Assembly: GCA_016183065.1 (NCBI GenBank)
Contig: JACPFF010000020.1
Span: 1 to 5,882, forward strand
Reading direction: 5' to 3'
DNA from: Deltaproteobacteria bacterium
Lineage (GTDB): Bacteria; UBA10199; GCA-002796325; JACPFF01
Length of the DNA: 5,882 bases
The translations under genes and the position numbers were made by a program. Within the stretch, counting starts at the first letter, position 1, and each line of letters starts with the position of its first letter. A model generated the notes under the pieces. That model did no database searches, was not told the DNA's origin, and saw only the letters and a list, made by a program, of their open reading frames with translations. Positions 1 through 5,006 of the stretch are shown here, piece by piece.

Positions 1-1
1 C

Positions 2-460
2 CCGGTGGGAGTTGGGCCGGTCGAACTCCTCCTGGGCGTTGGGCCACTGGGGGTGAGTCTCGTGCGGGGCCTCGCAGGGCGCGCGCTCTCGCCCCTTGCG
101 CGCACGGCCTGGAGTATGCTAAGCCGCACCCTCGGACGGGGGAGTGCAAAGAGTGAAGCCACTATTTTCCGGCAGGGGACTTTTGCTGATGAGACACTCG
201 GGTGGGAAGGCAATGCCGTCAAAGGTAAGCAATGGGCCACTGACAATCCGTTGACGACGCCGGACTACGCAAAGCACTACGGACTTCCTGCGAAGAACAC
301 CGGCAAGCCGGACTGGGTTGTCGGCGGTCGATCGCAAGGGCCATACACAACACAGCCCGCGCCGGCAAGTCACAACAATCCTTTAAACACCGGAGGGGCA
401 ACAGAGGTTCTGCCGCAAGATCCGAACAATGTCATTCTCGATTGGTTCCACATGCCATGA
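2..460 (+). CDS. C-terminal end of an Rhs-type polymorphic toxin (5' partial)
   Basis: The frame is open to the left edge, so this is the tail of a larger protein; the GTG at position 5 is probably internal. Counting from that GTG, residues 1-45 are a Gly/Val/Leu/Arg-rich linker (VGPVELLLGVGPLGVSLVRG) of the kind that precedes toxin tips in Rhs proteins. From about residue 50 base composition becomes less GC-rich and a compact tail of about 100 residues begins. Its visible motifs are IFRQGTF (54-60), KGKQWATDNPLTTPDYAKHYG (split here as KGKQWATDNP, 74-82, and LTTPDYAKHYG, 83-93), PDWVVGG, GGATEVLP (130-137) and a terminal LDWFHMP. The order Arg56, W77-A-T, Tyr88, Glu134 loosely recalls ADP-ribosyltransferase-like toxins, but that is an inference and no catalytic assignment is secure. 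The TGA stop overlaps the next start as ATGA, which is typical of a toxin coupled to its immunity gene. A toxic C-terminal tip is likely; its activity is unknown. Confidence 0.7.
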   Translation, partial: PVGVGPVELLLGVGPLGVSLVRGLAGRALSPLARTAWSMLSRTLGRGSAKSEATIFRQGTFADETLGWEGNAVKGKQWATDNPLTTPDYAKHYGLPAKNTGKPDWVVGGRSQGPYTTQPAPASHNNPLNTGGATEVLPQDPNNVILDWFHMP

Positions 461-717
461 TCGACGTGCGCACTGCCGAGGATATTTATCCCGCACTTCG
501 AGAGATCATCGAAGAAATGCGGAAGACCGGTTTGGAGAAGCAAGCGGCAATATTGACGCACCGCATGATCAATGTCGCCTGGACTTCGCGAGACGAACTT
601 TTCGAAGAACTGGTGAAGGTTCTGTCTGACATTGACGCCACACAGGGAGTAGCCATGTCTGCTCCGTTATCCAGCCAAGTACGTCTTGTACTCAAGACAT
701 TGCGTGAGGTTATTTAG
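457..717 (+). CDS. Small helical protein, probable cognate immunity protein
   Basis: This is an 86-residue protein if started at ATG 457, whose ATGA overlaps the stop of the preceding toxin tail. A TTG at 442 in the same frame would add five residues. I prefer ATG 457 because the overlap allows translation to restart without its own ribosome site, and no Shine-Dalgarno sequence is visible there. The sequence is mostly predicted helix and rich in charged residues, with no membrane segment or signal peptide (MIDVRTAEDIYPALREIIEE at the start, VRLVLKTLREVI at the end). Position directly behind an Rhs toxin tip, small size and coupling fit an immunity protein that binds its toxin in the cytoplasm. 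I do not recognise a family, so the role rests on context. It ends with TAG at 715-717. Confidence 0.65.
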   Translation: MIDVRTAEDIYPALREIIEEMRKTGLEKQAAILTHRMINVAWTSRDELFEELVKVLSDIDATQGVAMSAPLSSQVRLVLKTLREVI

Positions 718-740
718 TTGCCGTCAGATCCCCTCTCGCT

Positions 741-758
741 ACGCCGGTCACACGGCGT
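741..758. terminator. Short GC hairpin after the first toxin/immunity pair
   Basis: The arms ACGCCG (741-746) and CGGCGT (753-758) are perfect complements around a 6-nt loop, 24 bp after the immunity stop. A second small hairpin (ACGGC-CTAC-GCCGT, 800-813) lies further down. Neither has a T tract, so intrinsic termination is only a weak suggestion. The rest of 718-828 holds nothing I can name. Confidence 0.2.
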
Positions 759-828
759 CTGCATATCACACACGCCGCGCCACCGTCTCCGCTCGCCCGA
801 CGGCCTACGCCGTTGTCATCCGCCAACG

Positions 829-893
829 AAAACTCCCGGGTACGTCATACCCTGTGCACCGCCGTGACCTGACTGGGGGATGCCGGCGTGCCT
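829..893 (+). repeat. Dispersed ~65-bp repeat, copy 1 (left border of orphan toxin cassette)
   Basis: This copy starts AACTCCCGGGTACGTCATAC and continues with CCTGTGCACCGCCGTGACC, TGACTGGGGGATGCC and GGCGTGCCT. It contains the small hairpin GGGTA-CGTCA-TACCC (838-852). The same string recurs in the same orientation near 2672, 2710, 2786, 2883 and 3051. The similarity continues upstream: TCATCCGCC before this copy is also found before copy 2. It is followed at once by a remnant of an Rhs signal-peptide region and the orphan Rhs core. Confidence 0.8.
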
Positions 894-2040
894 CGTCCAG
901 ACTCCCATTCCCGCGGGGGACACCGGCGTGCCGTGGCTGACGACGGACGATCCGACGCCGCTCGTCTCCGTCCACCCCGATCCCTTGGGCTCGGCGTGGC
1001 TCGTGACGGAAGGGAAGGCGAGCGCGATCCATGCCGGGATTCTGTACAGCAAGGGGCAGGTCGTGCAGCGGTACGCCTACGCCCCGTTCGGGGCGGCTAC
1101 CTTCCAGCTGAATCCCAACCTCGGGGCCCCGAGCCCCGCCCACGCGGCGCTCCTGACGACCCCGGCCTATACCGGCCACCGGGCGCTCCCGGGCCTGGGC
1201 CTCGTCACCATCCCGGCCCGGGACCTCGACCCGACGTGGGGCCGCTTCCTCACCCCGGACCCCGTGGTGAGCGATCCCACCGATGCGCAGGCCTACAATC
1301 GCTACGCCTACGCCCGGAACAACCCGTTCCGGTACACCGATCCGACGGGGTACAGTGCTGCCGCCGTCGCCGAGGCGCCCGCAGACCGGGCGTCCCTCGT
1401 CGACGCTTTCTATGACGCCGATTATGCCGAGGCGCCCCGGGCTTCCCCCCTCGACCCGGCGGCACCGAACCTCGTAGCGGACACGACTGGGGCGAAGCTT
1501 CCCTCCCCCGCCACGCCCTCGGCACTGCCGGCGTGGTATGCCCCAGCGGCGCAGCAGCACTATAACAGTACGGCCACGGGCCGCCGTCCCAACACCGTGT
1601 ACGTCACGGGGCATCAGTTTGTGGGGCGGGGGCCCTATCATACGGCGATTGAATTTACGGATGAGTTGGGTAAAACCACCTGGGTGAGCGCGGGGCCAGA
1701 GTGGGGGCGATTGGTGAGTGGTCAGGGACAGGCGTATGGATTTGGTGTGTACAATGCCGCGCGTTCCACGGATCGATCGAGCAAGAACGAGAGGCTGGGC
1801 ACAGTCACGCCACCAGCGGGGGAGACGTCCGGCGCCTATTTTGAGCGAGTGCGTACGGTGGACCGCACGTATTATGATTGTCTGGGCTATCCGTATGTGG
1901 ATGCGGGAAGAATAACTGGACGTCCCAATTCGAATACTTATACACGGGAATTAATTGAGAGAACGGGTGGTACGACTTCTGTGGAATTTGGTGAATATTG
2001 GGGCGGCAACAATTCCATTCCTGACCAATATTTCAAGTAG
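880..2040 (+). CDS. Orphan Rhs core plus variable toxin tail
   Basis: This 386-residue protein is far shorter than a full Rhs protein. Residues 1-22 (LVQTPIPAGDTGVPWLTT) match the region after the signal sequence encoded at 3122-3235. They are fused to an Rhs-core C-terminus: HPDPLGSAWLVTEG, YAYAPFGA (66-72), DLDPTWGRFLTPDP (115-128), YNRYAYARNNPFRYTDPTGY (139-158). The last contains PxxxxDPxG (P149 to G157), the conserved hinge and self-cleavage context of Rhs proteins. After it comes an Ala/Pro-rich linker, then a tail from about residue 225 with YVTGHQF, PYHTAIEF (His254), YYDCLGYPY (Cys334) and RPNSNTYTRELIERTGG (348-364). The last block resembles the NCxxF helix of circularly permuted NlpC/P60- or LRAT-like folds, but Ser351 would sit at the Cys position; this is an inference. 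GC content drops towards the end of the tail, as expected for an exchanged toxin tip. ATG 880 has only a GGGGG run touching it, so natural expression is uncertain. Confidence 0.75.
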   Translation: MPACLVQTPIPAGDTGVPWLTTDDPTPLVSVHPDPLGSAWLVTEGKASAIHAGILYSKGQVVQRYAYAPFGAATFQLNPNLGAPSPAHAALLTTPAYTGHRALPGLGLVTIPARDLDPTWGRFLTPDPVVSDPTDAQAYNRYAYARNNPFRYTDPTGYSAAAVAEAPADRASLVDAFYDADYAEAPRASPLDPAAPNLVADTTGAKLPSPATPSALPAWYAPAAQQHYNSTATGRRPNTVYVTGHQFVGRGPYHTAIEFTDELGKTTWVSAGPEWGRLVSGQGQAYGFGVYNAARSTDRSSKNERLGTVTPPAGETSGAYFERVRTVDRTYYDCLGYPYVDAGRITGRPNSNTYTRELIERTGGTTSVEFGEYWGGNNSIPDQYFK

Positions 2041-2059
2041 AGTATAGTGAATGAGGGAC

Positions 2060-2066
2060 GGGGAGG
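2060..2066 (+). promoter_or_regulatory. Ribosome binding site of the membrane immunity candidate
   Basis: GGGGAGG ends 3 nt before ATG 2070, in the 29-bp gap behind the orphan toxin stop. It is a strong match to the anti-Shine-Dalgarno sequence but tightly spaced. It supports ATG 2070 as a real start even though the reading frame is interrupted later. Confidence 0.6.
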
Positions 2067-2069
2067 CGA

Positions 2070-2647
2070 ATGCAGCGAATACAGTTTGTCCGATCATATA
2101 TCGTATGTTGTATTAGTATTGGGTTTGGCTATGCCCTAGCAATTCCCCTGACTATTGGAGGCGCGATGCTTTCTTCTGTTGGTGTGGCGTTGCCACCAGT
2201 TGCAGTGACAATTTTTTTAGCATTCTTTCCACAATATGGCCTCGTTGTTCCCGCACTGGGATTTTTCATGCACGGCGGAATTTTTTTCTCCTCAACACGT
2301 ATCTCCTCCGCCGGCATCTCCGTCCCCAGGTGCTATCCTCCGGGCGTGCCTGTGCTCCGACGGTGGGGGGACTGCTGGTCGTCTTGGGGCTTGATGGGTG
2401 GTATTGGTGGTCTGTGCTGGAATACTCCCCGGTAGGCATTGCCCATCAAGGCTTGGTCTATCTCCTCGTCTATGGGGCGCTGAATGGCTTGGTTTTTCTG
2501 ACCGCGTTCGTGGTACTGGGTCGGTGGATCCGCCGGGCCCGGCACGCGCAGGAACCGATTCCCCCGATGGCGCTTCTCACTCTGCACTTTTGGCTGTATT
2601 TGGCCCTGCTGTTGATCTTGTTTCCCTATATTGGCGAACTGCCCTAA
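2070..2647 (+). CDS. Small polytopic membrane protein, probable immunity protein, with a -1 frameshift
   Basis: Two frames together make one membrane protein of about 192 residues. Frame one starts at ATG 2070 with a good ribosome site. It encodes hydrophobic segments including IGFGYALAIPLTIGG and the stretch around VAVTIFLAFFPQYG and LVVPALGFFMHGG. It then reaches T TTT TTC at 2282-2288, a classic X XXY YYZ slippery heptamer in the correct phase. A -1 shift there gives FFLLNTYLLRRHLRPQ, then GGLLVVLGLDGWYWW, two further helices (VYLLVYGALNGLVFLTAFVV and LHFWLYLALLLILFPYIG) and TAA at 2645. Without the shift, frame one continues as soluble-looking sequence (STRISSAGISVPRCYPP) and stops at 2435. 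Position right behind the orphan toxin suggests an immunity protein against a toxin acting at or across the inner membrane. The break could be programmed frameshifting, phase variation in the T7 run, a decayed gene or a sequencing error. Confidence 0.55.
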
Positions 2648-2671
2648 CTCATCCGCCGCCACTGTGGCAAC

Positions 2672-2708
2672 AAAACTCCTGGGTACGGCATACGTTATGC
2701 AACGCCGA
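2672..2708 (+). repeat. Dispersed repeat, copy 2 (truncated; right border of orphan cassette)
   Basis: AAAACTCCTGGGTACGGCAT and then ACGTTATGCAACGCCG match the first 37 or so bases of copy 1. The upstream TCATCCGCC context is also shared, with an extra 11 bp in between. It lies 24 bp behind the membrane protein stop, so together with copy 1 it brackets the orphan toxin and its partner as direct repeats. It is cut off where copy 3 begins. Confidence 0.7.
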
Positions 2709-2709
2709 C

Positions 2710-2785
2710 GAACCCCCTGGTACGTCATACGCTACGCAACATCTTGATCTGACTGGGAAGTTCAGGTGTGCCTGAGCCTCATCCC
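2710..2785 (+). repeat. Dispersed repeat, copy 3, with a scrap of Rhs signal-peptide sequence
   Basis: This nearly full-length copy contains CTGGTACGTCATACGCTACG, CAACATCTTGATC and TGACTGGGAAGTTCAGGTGT. It ends with CCTGAGCCTCATCCCGA, which closely resembles CCTGAGCCTCGTCCCGA inside the signal-peptide remnant at 3166-3182. Copy 4 starts directly behind it. The copy therefore carried the start of an Rhs gene before it was truncated. Confidence 0.7.
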
Positions 2786-2852
2786 GAAACTCTCGGGTAC
2801 GTCATACCCTGTGTAACGCCGTGAGACGACCGCGGGTTTCAGCCGTGTGTAG
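2786..2852 (+). repeat. Dispersed repeat, copy 4
   Basis: GAAACTCTCGGGTACGTCAT and then ACCCTGTGTAACGCCGTGAG match the consensus, including the intact hairpin GGGTA-CGTCA-TACCC. The second half (ACGACCGCGGGTTTCAGCCG) is more diverged. About 30 bp of unremarkable sequence separates it from copy 5. Confidence 0.7.
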
Positions 2853-2882
2853 GCACAATGGCGCTCAACCCCTGACCATTTG

Positions 2883-2918
2883 CAACTCCCGGGTACGGCA
2901 TCCCATGCGCAGCACCGC
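2883..2918 (+). repeat. Dispersed repeat, copy 5 (truncated, abuts an Rhs fragment)
   Basis: CAACTCCCGGGTACGGCATC and CCATGCGCAGCACCG match the first half of the element. The match stops at about 2918, where YD-repeat coding sequence begins, so the junction looks like a recombination or insertion border. Confidence 0.65.
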
Positions 2919-3053
2919 TTTCCGGTGCAGGTGACGGTGGTGACGGGGCCGGCGGGGGGGCAGGTGCACTACCGCTACGACCCGATCGGGGGCCTGGCGC
3001 GGGTGTGTGCGGTGGCGGGGTGTGCGAGTGGGACCCGCTACTACGCGGTGGAA
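2919..3053 (+). pseudogene. Rhs/YD-repeat gene fragment
   Basis: About 45 codons read FPVQVTVVTGPAGGQ, VHYRYDPIGGLARVCAVAG and CASGTRYYAVE. YRYD..GGLARV is a YD-repeat unit typical of the shell of Rhs and related proteins. The fragment has no start or end of its own. It is bounded on the left by repeat copy 5 and on the right by copy 6, and in frame it runs into copy 6 to a TGA at 3087-3089. Very high GC content matches the core of the orphan gene at 880 rather than the toxin tails. It is a relic of a longer Rhs gene, not a functional protein. Confidence 0.7.
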
Positions 3054-3116
3054 ACTCCCGGGTACGTCATACGCTGCGCAACACCGTGACCTGACTGGGA
3101 GATTCAGCGTGTCTGG
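3051..3116 (+). repeat. Dispersed repeat, copy 6 (full length)
   Basis: GAAACTCCCGGGTACGTCAT, ACGCTGCGCAACACCGTGACC and TGACTGGGAGATTCAGCGTG form the cleanest copy with copy 1. It sits between the YD-repeat fragment and the signal-peptide remnant, in the same orientation as all the other copies. Confidence 0.75.
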
Positions 3117-3121
3117 GCAAA

Positions 3122-3265
3122 ATGCGCCGCCCCGCGGGGCGGACGGGCGTGCTCCTCGTCGTCGGCCTGAGCCTCGTCCCGACCCCCCTCCCCGCGGGGG
3201 ACACGGGGGCCCCGTGGCTGACGACCTCACCTGTGTCGTGCAGTAAGGGACCGTTCTCATTGTGA
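3122..3265 (+). pseudogene. 5' remnant of an Rhs gene encoding a signal peptide
   Basis: ATG 3122 opens a 47-codon ORF: MRRPAGRTGVLLVVGLSLVP followed by TPLPAGDTGAPWLTT. Basic residues, a hydrophobic core (VLLVVGLSLV) and a Pro/Ala-Gly region look like a Sec signal peptide, with cleavage probably near PLPAG. The block TPxPAGDTGxPWLTT is shared with the start of the orphan Rhs protein at 880. There it is joined to the Rhs core; here it runs after about 3227 into unrelated sequence and a TGA at 3263. I read it as the N-terminal piece of a full-length Rhs gene left behind by deletion. No good ribosome site is visible. A free secreted peptide is possible but unlikely. Confidence 0.55.
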
Positions 3266-3279
3266 AAAACGGTGCCCTT
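3245..3279. terminator. Strong inverted repeat between the Rhs remnants and the ATPase gene
   Basis: AAGGG (3245-3249) and CCGTT (3251-3255) pair with AACGG (3268-3272) and CCCTT (3275-3279) around a 12-nt loop, with a small internal bulge. It lies 43 bp past the ATPase stop on the - strand and at the end of the + strand remnants, so it may act as a two-way terminator. No T run follows on either strand, so Rho-independent termination is not convincing. Confidence 0.35.
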
Positions 3280-3322
3280 CTTGGGGCGAGAATCACCCGA
3301 CCACCGAACCGGTAGAGGATTA

Positions 3323-4690
3323 TCACTCTCCAACATCCTTCACAGATGGTGAGGCAACGGTGGCGGACAGTACACCACGGGACCCTACGGCGTACGCGTA
3401 ATAGAGGGGGAGGAACACCATCTTTTGTTCTCGCAGCACCGAAAAAGGTGCTTCTGACAGAACAAATCCTTTCAGACACTGTGGGTAGGTAGTGAAAAAC
3501 AGATGGAGACTCCGTAAGCGGCCGGCCGGCCCGCTTTTGACTTCCACGGGAAAGATATCTCCCTCGCGCACGATAAGAAAATCGACTTCCGCCTGAGAAC
3601 TTTTTTCCGCTCTCGACCAATAGTACAGTTCCCCATCTTGGGCCGCCAATAACTCCTGCCCCACAAACTGTTCGGCCAATGCGCCCTTATACAGCGATAA
3701 CAGACTGCCGCTCACCCCGGGCGTATCCATGGGCATTCCACAGAGATGATTCATCAGACCAAGATCGACCAGGATCGTCTTGAACCGCTTCATCGTGGCC
3801 GTCGCCCCCAAGGGGAGGCCCTCCGGTCGCGCGGATTGGACGATGGAAAGAATCCGCGCCCAGACGAGTAGCTCCATATTTTTTTTGATGGTGGGAATCG
3901 TAAAATCGCGTGATAAATTTGTATACTTGATTTGGCGACCCCCCTGAGTAGCCACCCCTCTGAACACCTGGTCCAAGGCCAGTTTATTGGCCCGTGGGGC
4001 GTAGGTGGCAAAATCCTGCCGATAACTGTACACCAAGTCTGCATGCACCCGCATGGCATCCCGCAGCGACCCCGTCTGCAGATACGTGGCAACCGCCTCC
4101 GGCATGCCGCCAACAAAAAAATAGAGCCGCAACTTTTGCAGTAACTGTTCGTGGACGAAATCCGACAGCCGATCGGACGCGGTGGTAGGCATGGTCAGTA
4201 CCAGCTCCGCCAAGTCTGTCTCCGCCAGCGCCCGTAAAAATTCTGCAAAGGTCAGGGGATAGAGCGAGGTGAACATCACACGGCCCACGGGAAAGGCTAT
4301 ATCCCGCAGGGCAAATTCCAACAGGGATCCCGCGGCAATGAGATGCAATTCCGGAAGTTCTTCATAAAAATAGCGCAGTGCCATCAGCGCCCGAGGGCAG
4401 GCTTGAATTTCATCCAGGAACAGCAAGGTTTTTCCAGGGATAATGGGCATGCGCGCCGCAATTTCGAGTTCGCTTCTGATGCGCTGTGGTTCTAAATTCC
4501 GTTGAAAAATTACGTGCAAATCTGGCCGTTTTTCGAAATCGACCGCGACGAAATGATTGGGGAAATGTTCCTGTCCGAACTGGGTGACCGCGTAGGTTTT
4601 CCCGACTTGCCGTGCGCCCCGCAGAATCAAGGGCTTTCGCCGCGTATCGTCCTTCCAATGCAAGAGACTTTGCTGCAGGGATCGAAACAT
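3323..4690 (-). CDS. AAA ATPase with DUF4143-type C-terminal domain (COG1373-like)
   Basis: This intact 455-residue protein is slightly longer than the usual 380-450 for the family. The start MFRSLQQSLLHWKDDTRRKP followed by LILRGARQVGKT is the standard N-terminus and fixes ATG 4690. Walker A is GARQVGKT (25-32), Walker B is LLFLDEIQ (89-96), and AAGSLLEFAL (119-128) is the conserved sensor-like strand. The C-terminal half contains KGALAEQFVGQELLAA (335-350), YYWSRAEKSSQAEVDFLIV (356-374) and PVEVKSG (381-387). This is the PD-(D/E)xK-like DUF4143 fold, with D370, E383 and K385 in nuclease-like positions. The family is common in accessory DNA, but its cellular role is unsettled; proposals include DNA-related or toxin-antitoxin-like functions. 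The last 20 or so residues (GSRGVLSATVASPSVKDVGE) look like a non-homologous extension. The gene stands alone on the - strand with its own promoter overlapped by an inverted repeat, suggesting repression. Confidence 0.92.
   Translation of the reverse strand: MFRSLQQSLLHWKDDTRRKPLILRGARQVGKTYAVTQFGQEHFPNHFVAVDFEKRPDLHVIFQRNLEPQRIRSELEIAARMPIIPGKTLLFLDEIQACPRALMALRYFYEELPELHLIAAGSLLEFALRDIAFPVGRVMFTSLYPLTFAEFLRALAETDLAELVLTMPTTASDRLSDFVHEQLLQKLRLYFFVGGMPEAVATYLQTGSLRDAMRVHADLVYSYRQDFATYAPRANKLALDQVFRGVATQGGRQIKYTNLSRDFTIPTIKKNMELLVWARILSIVQSARPEGLPLGATATMKRFKTILVDLGLMNHLCGMPMDTPGVSGSLLSLYKGALAEQFVGQELLAAQDGELYYWSRAEKSSQAEVDFLIVREGDIFPVEVKSGPAGRLRSLHLFFTTYPQCLKGFVLSEAPFSVLREQKMVFLPLYYAYAVGSRGVLSATVASPSVKDVGE
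3691..3744. repeat. 54-bp block duplicated upstream of the ATPase gene (copy inside the gene)
   Basis: This stretch encodes about GMPMDTPGVSGSLLSLY (319-334) of the ATPase. It matches 4870-4923 at about 50 of 54 positions by eye, in the same orientation. The length is a multiple of three. It aligns without a gap to the usual spacing in this protein family, so this copy looks native. Confidence 0.8.
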
Positions 4691-4764
4691 TGCCTTGTAT
4701 TATGCAATATTGAATACAAGAATACAAGGCTATTGATATATGCTGGGAATACTCTCGCGCCCAT
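4627..4764 (-). CDS. Possible 45-residue overlapping ORF with a strong ribosome site
   Basis: On the - strand GAGGAGG is followed 5 nt later by ATG at 4764. The frame encodes MGARVFPAYINSLVFLYSIL followed by HNTRQCFDPCSKVSCIGRTI and RGESP, and ends with TGA at 4627-4629. It overlaps the first 64 bases of the ATPase gene in another frame. This ribosome site is far better than anything in front of the ATPase. Its ATG lies inside the right arm, in mRNA sense, of a 10-bp inverted repeat. It could be a leader ORF controlling the ATPase if transcription starts further upstream, or the start of a gene whose body has been replaced. No family is recognised and the coding evidence is only the start signal. 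Confidence 0.3.
   Translation of the reverse strand: MGARVFPAYINSLVFLYSILHNTRQCFDPCSKVSCIGRTIRGESP
4692..4730 (-). promoter_or_regulatory. ATPase promoter overlapped by a 10-bp inverted repeat operator
   Basis: On the - strand TTGTAT (4727-4722) and CATAAT (4704-4699) are separated by exactly 17 bp and match the sigma70 -35 and -10 boxes at 4/6 and 5/6. The predicted start of transcription falls within about 3 nt of ATG 4690, so the message would be leaderless or nearly so. The perfect arms GCCTTGTATT (4692-4701) and AATACAAGGC (4721-4730), 19 bp apart, lie on the -10 and -35 boxes. AATACAAG is also repeated in tandem (4713-4728), giving a second pairing option with an 11-bp spacer. A bound regulator here would block RNA polymerase. 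Confidence 0.55.
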
Positions 4765-4798
4765 GGAGACCTCCTCGGAACATGCTCTTCTCCATGGG
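4760..4798 (-). promoter_or_regulatory. Second 10-bp inverted repeat enclosing a Shine-Dalgarno site
   Basis: CCCATGGAGA (4760-4769) and TCTCCATGGG (4789-4798) are perfect complements with a 19-bp spacer, the same arm and spacer lengths as the operator 68 bp away. In a - strand transcript one arm contains ATG 4764 and the loop contains AGGAGG, so folding would hide the start codon. It may be a protein site in DNA or an RNA hairpin. Confidence 0.45.
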
Positions 4799-4853
4799 AA
4801 TGCCCGCTCTGCATGACCGTAAGGCGAGCACCCAACAGAACTTCTTCGAAATT

Positions 4854-4869
4854 CGGCCGAGAATAGGGC
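4854..4869. repeat. 16-bp repeat CGGCCGAGAATAGGGC, copy 1
   Basis: The identical 16-mer occurs again at 5527-5542, in the same orientation. Weaker similarity reaches about 20 bp further left (AACTTCTTCG here, AACTTTTTCG there). It directly abuts the 54-bp ATPase-derived block. Its nature is unknown. Confidence 0.5.
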
Positions 4870-4923
4870 ATAGCGATAACAGACTGCCGCTCACCCCGGG
4901 CGTATCCCTGGGCATCTCACAGA
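4870..4923. pseudogene. Detached 54-bp copy of part of the ATPase gene
   Basis: Read on the - strand this encodes EMPRDTPGVSGSLLSL, against GMPMDTPGVSGSLLSL in the intact ATPase. Similarity outside the block is poor. Downstream on the - strand, GTTCTGTTGGGTGCTCGCC could be a frameshifted trace of the FVGQELLA region, but this is weak. I read it as debris of a second DUF4143-type gene or of a partial duplication. The rest of 4799-5006 shows nothing else recognisable. Confidence 0.5.
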
Positions 4924-5006
4924 CCGGACCGTTGGTCGTCGCGTGATGCAACCGCGCGCGACTTTCCCATTGCCCTTCCGCCCGCGCTGTGACATAGCCA
5001 CGCCGA

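Noticed and set aside
838-852. The hairpin GGGTA-CGTCA-TACCC as an integron attC-like site
   Set aside because: There are no RYYYAAC/GTTRRRY core sites, no long imperfect palindrome and no integrase gene, so attC is unsupported. It is kept only as part of the dispersed repeat.
805-1641. A 278-codon open frame on the - strand opposite the orphan Rhs gene
   Set aside because: It is Arg/Gly-rich, lacks motifs, and lies exactly opposite a clear Rhs core. It reflects high GC content, not a gene.
2865-3620. A 251-codon open frame on the - strand across the repeats and the end of the ATPase gene
   Set aside because: It crosses repeats and Rhs remnants and overlaps the ATPase in another frame. Its composition is Arg/Pro/Gly-rich without domains.
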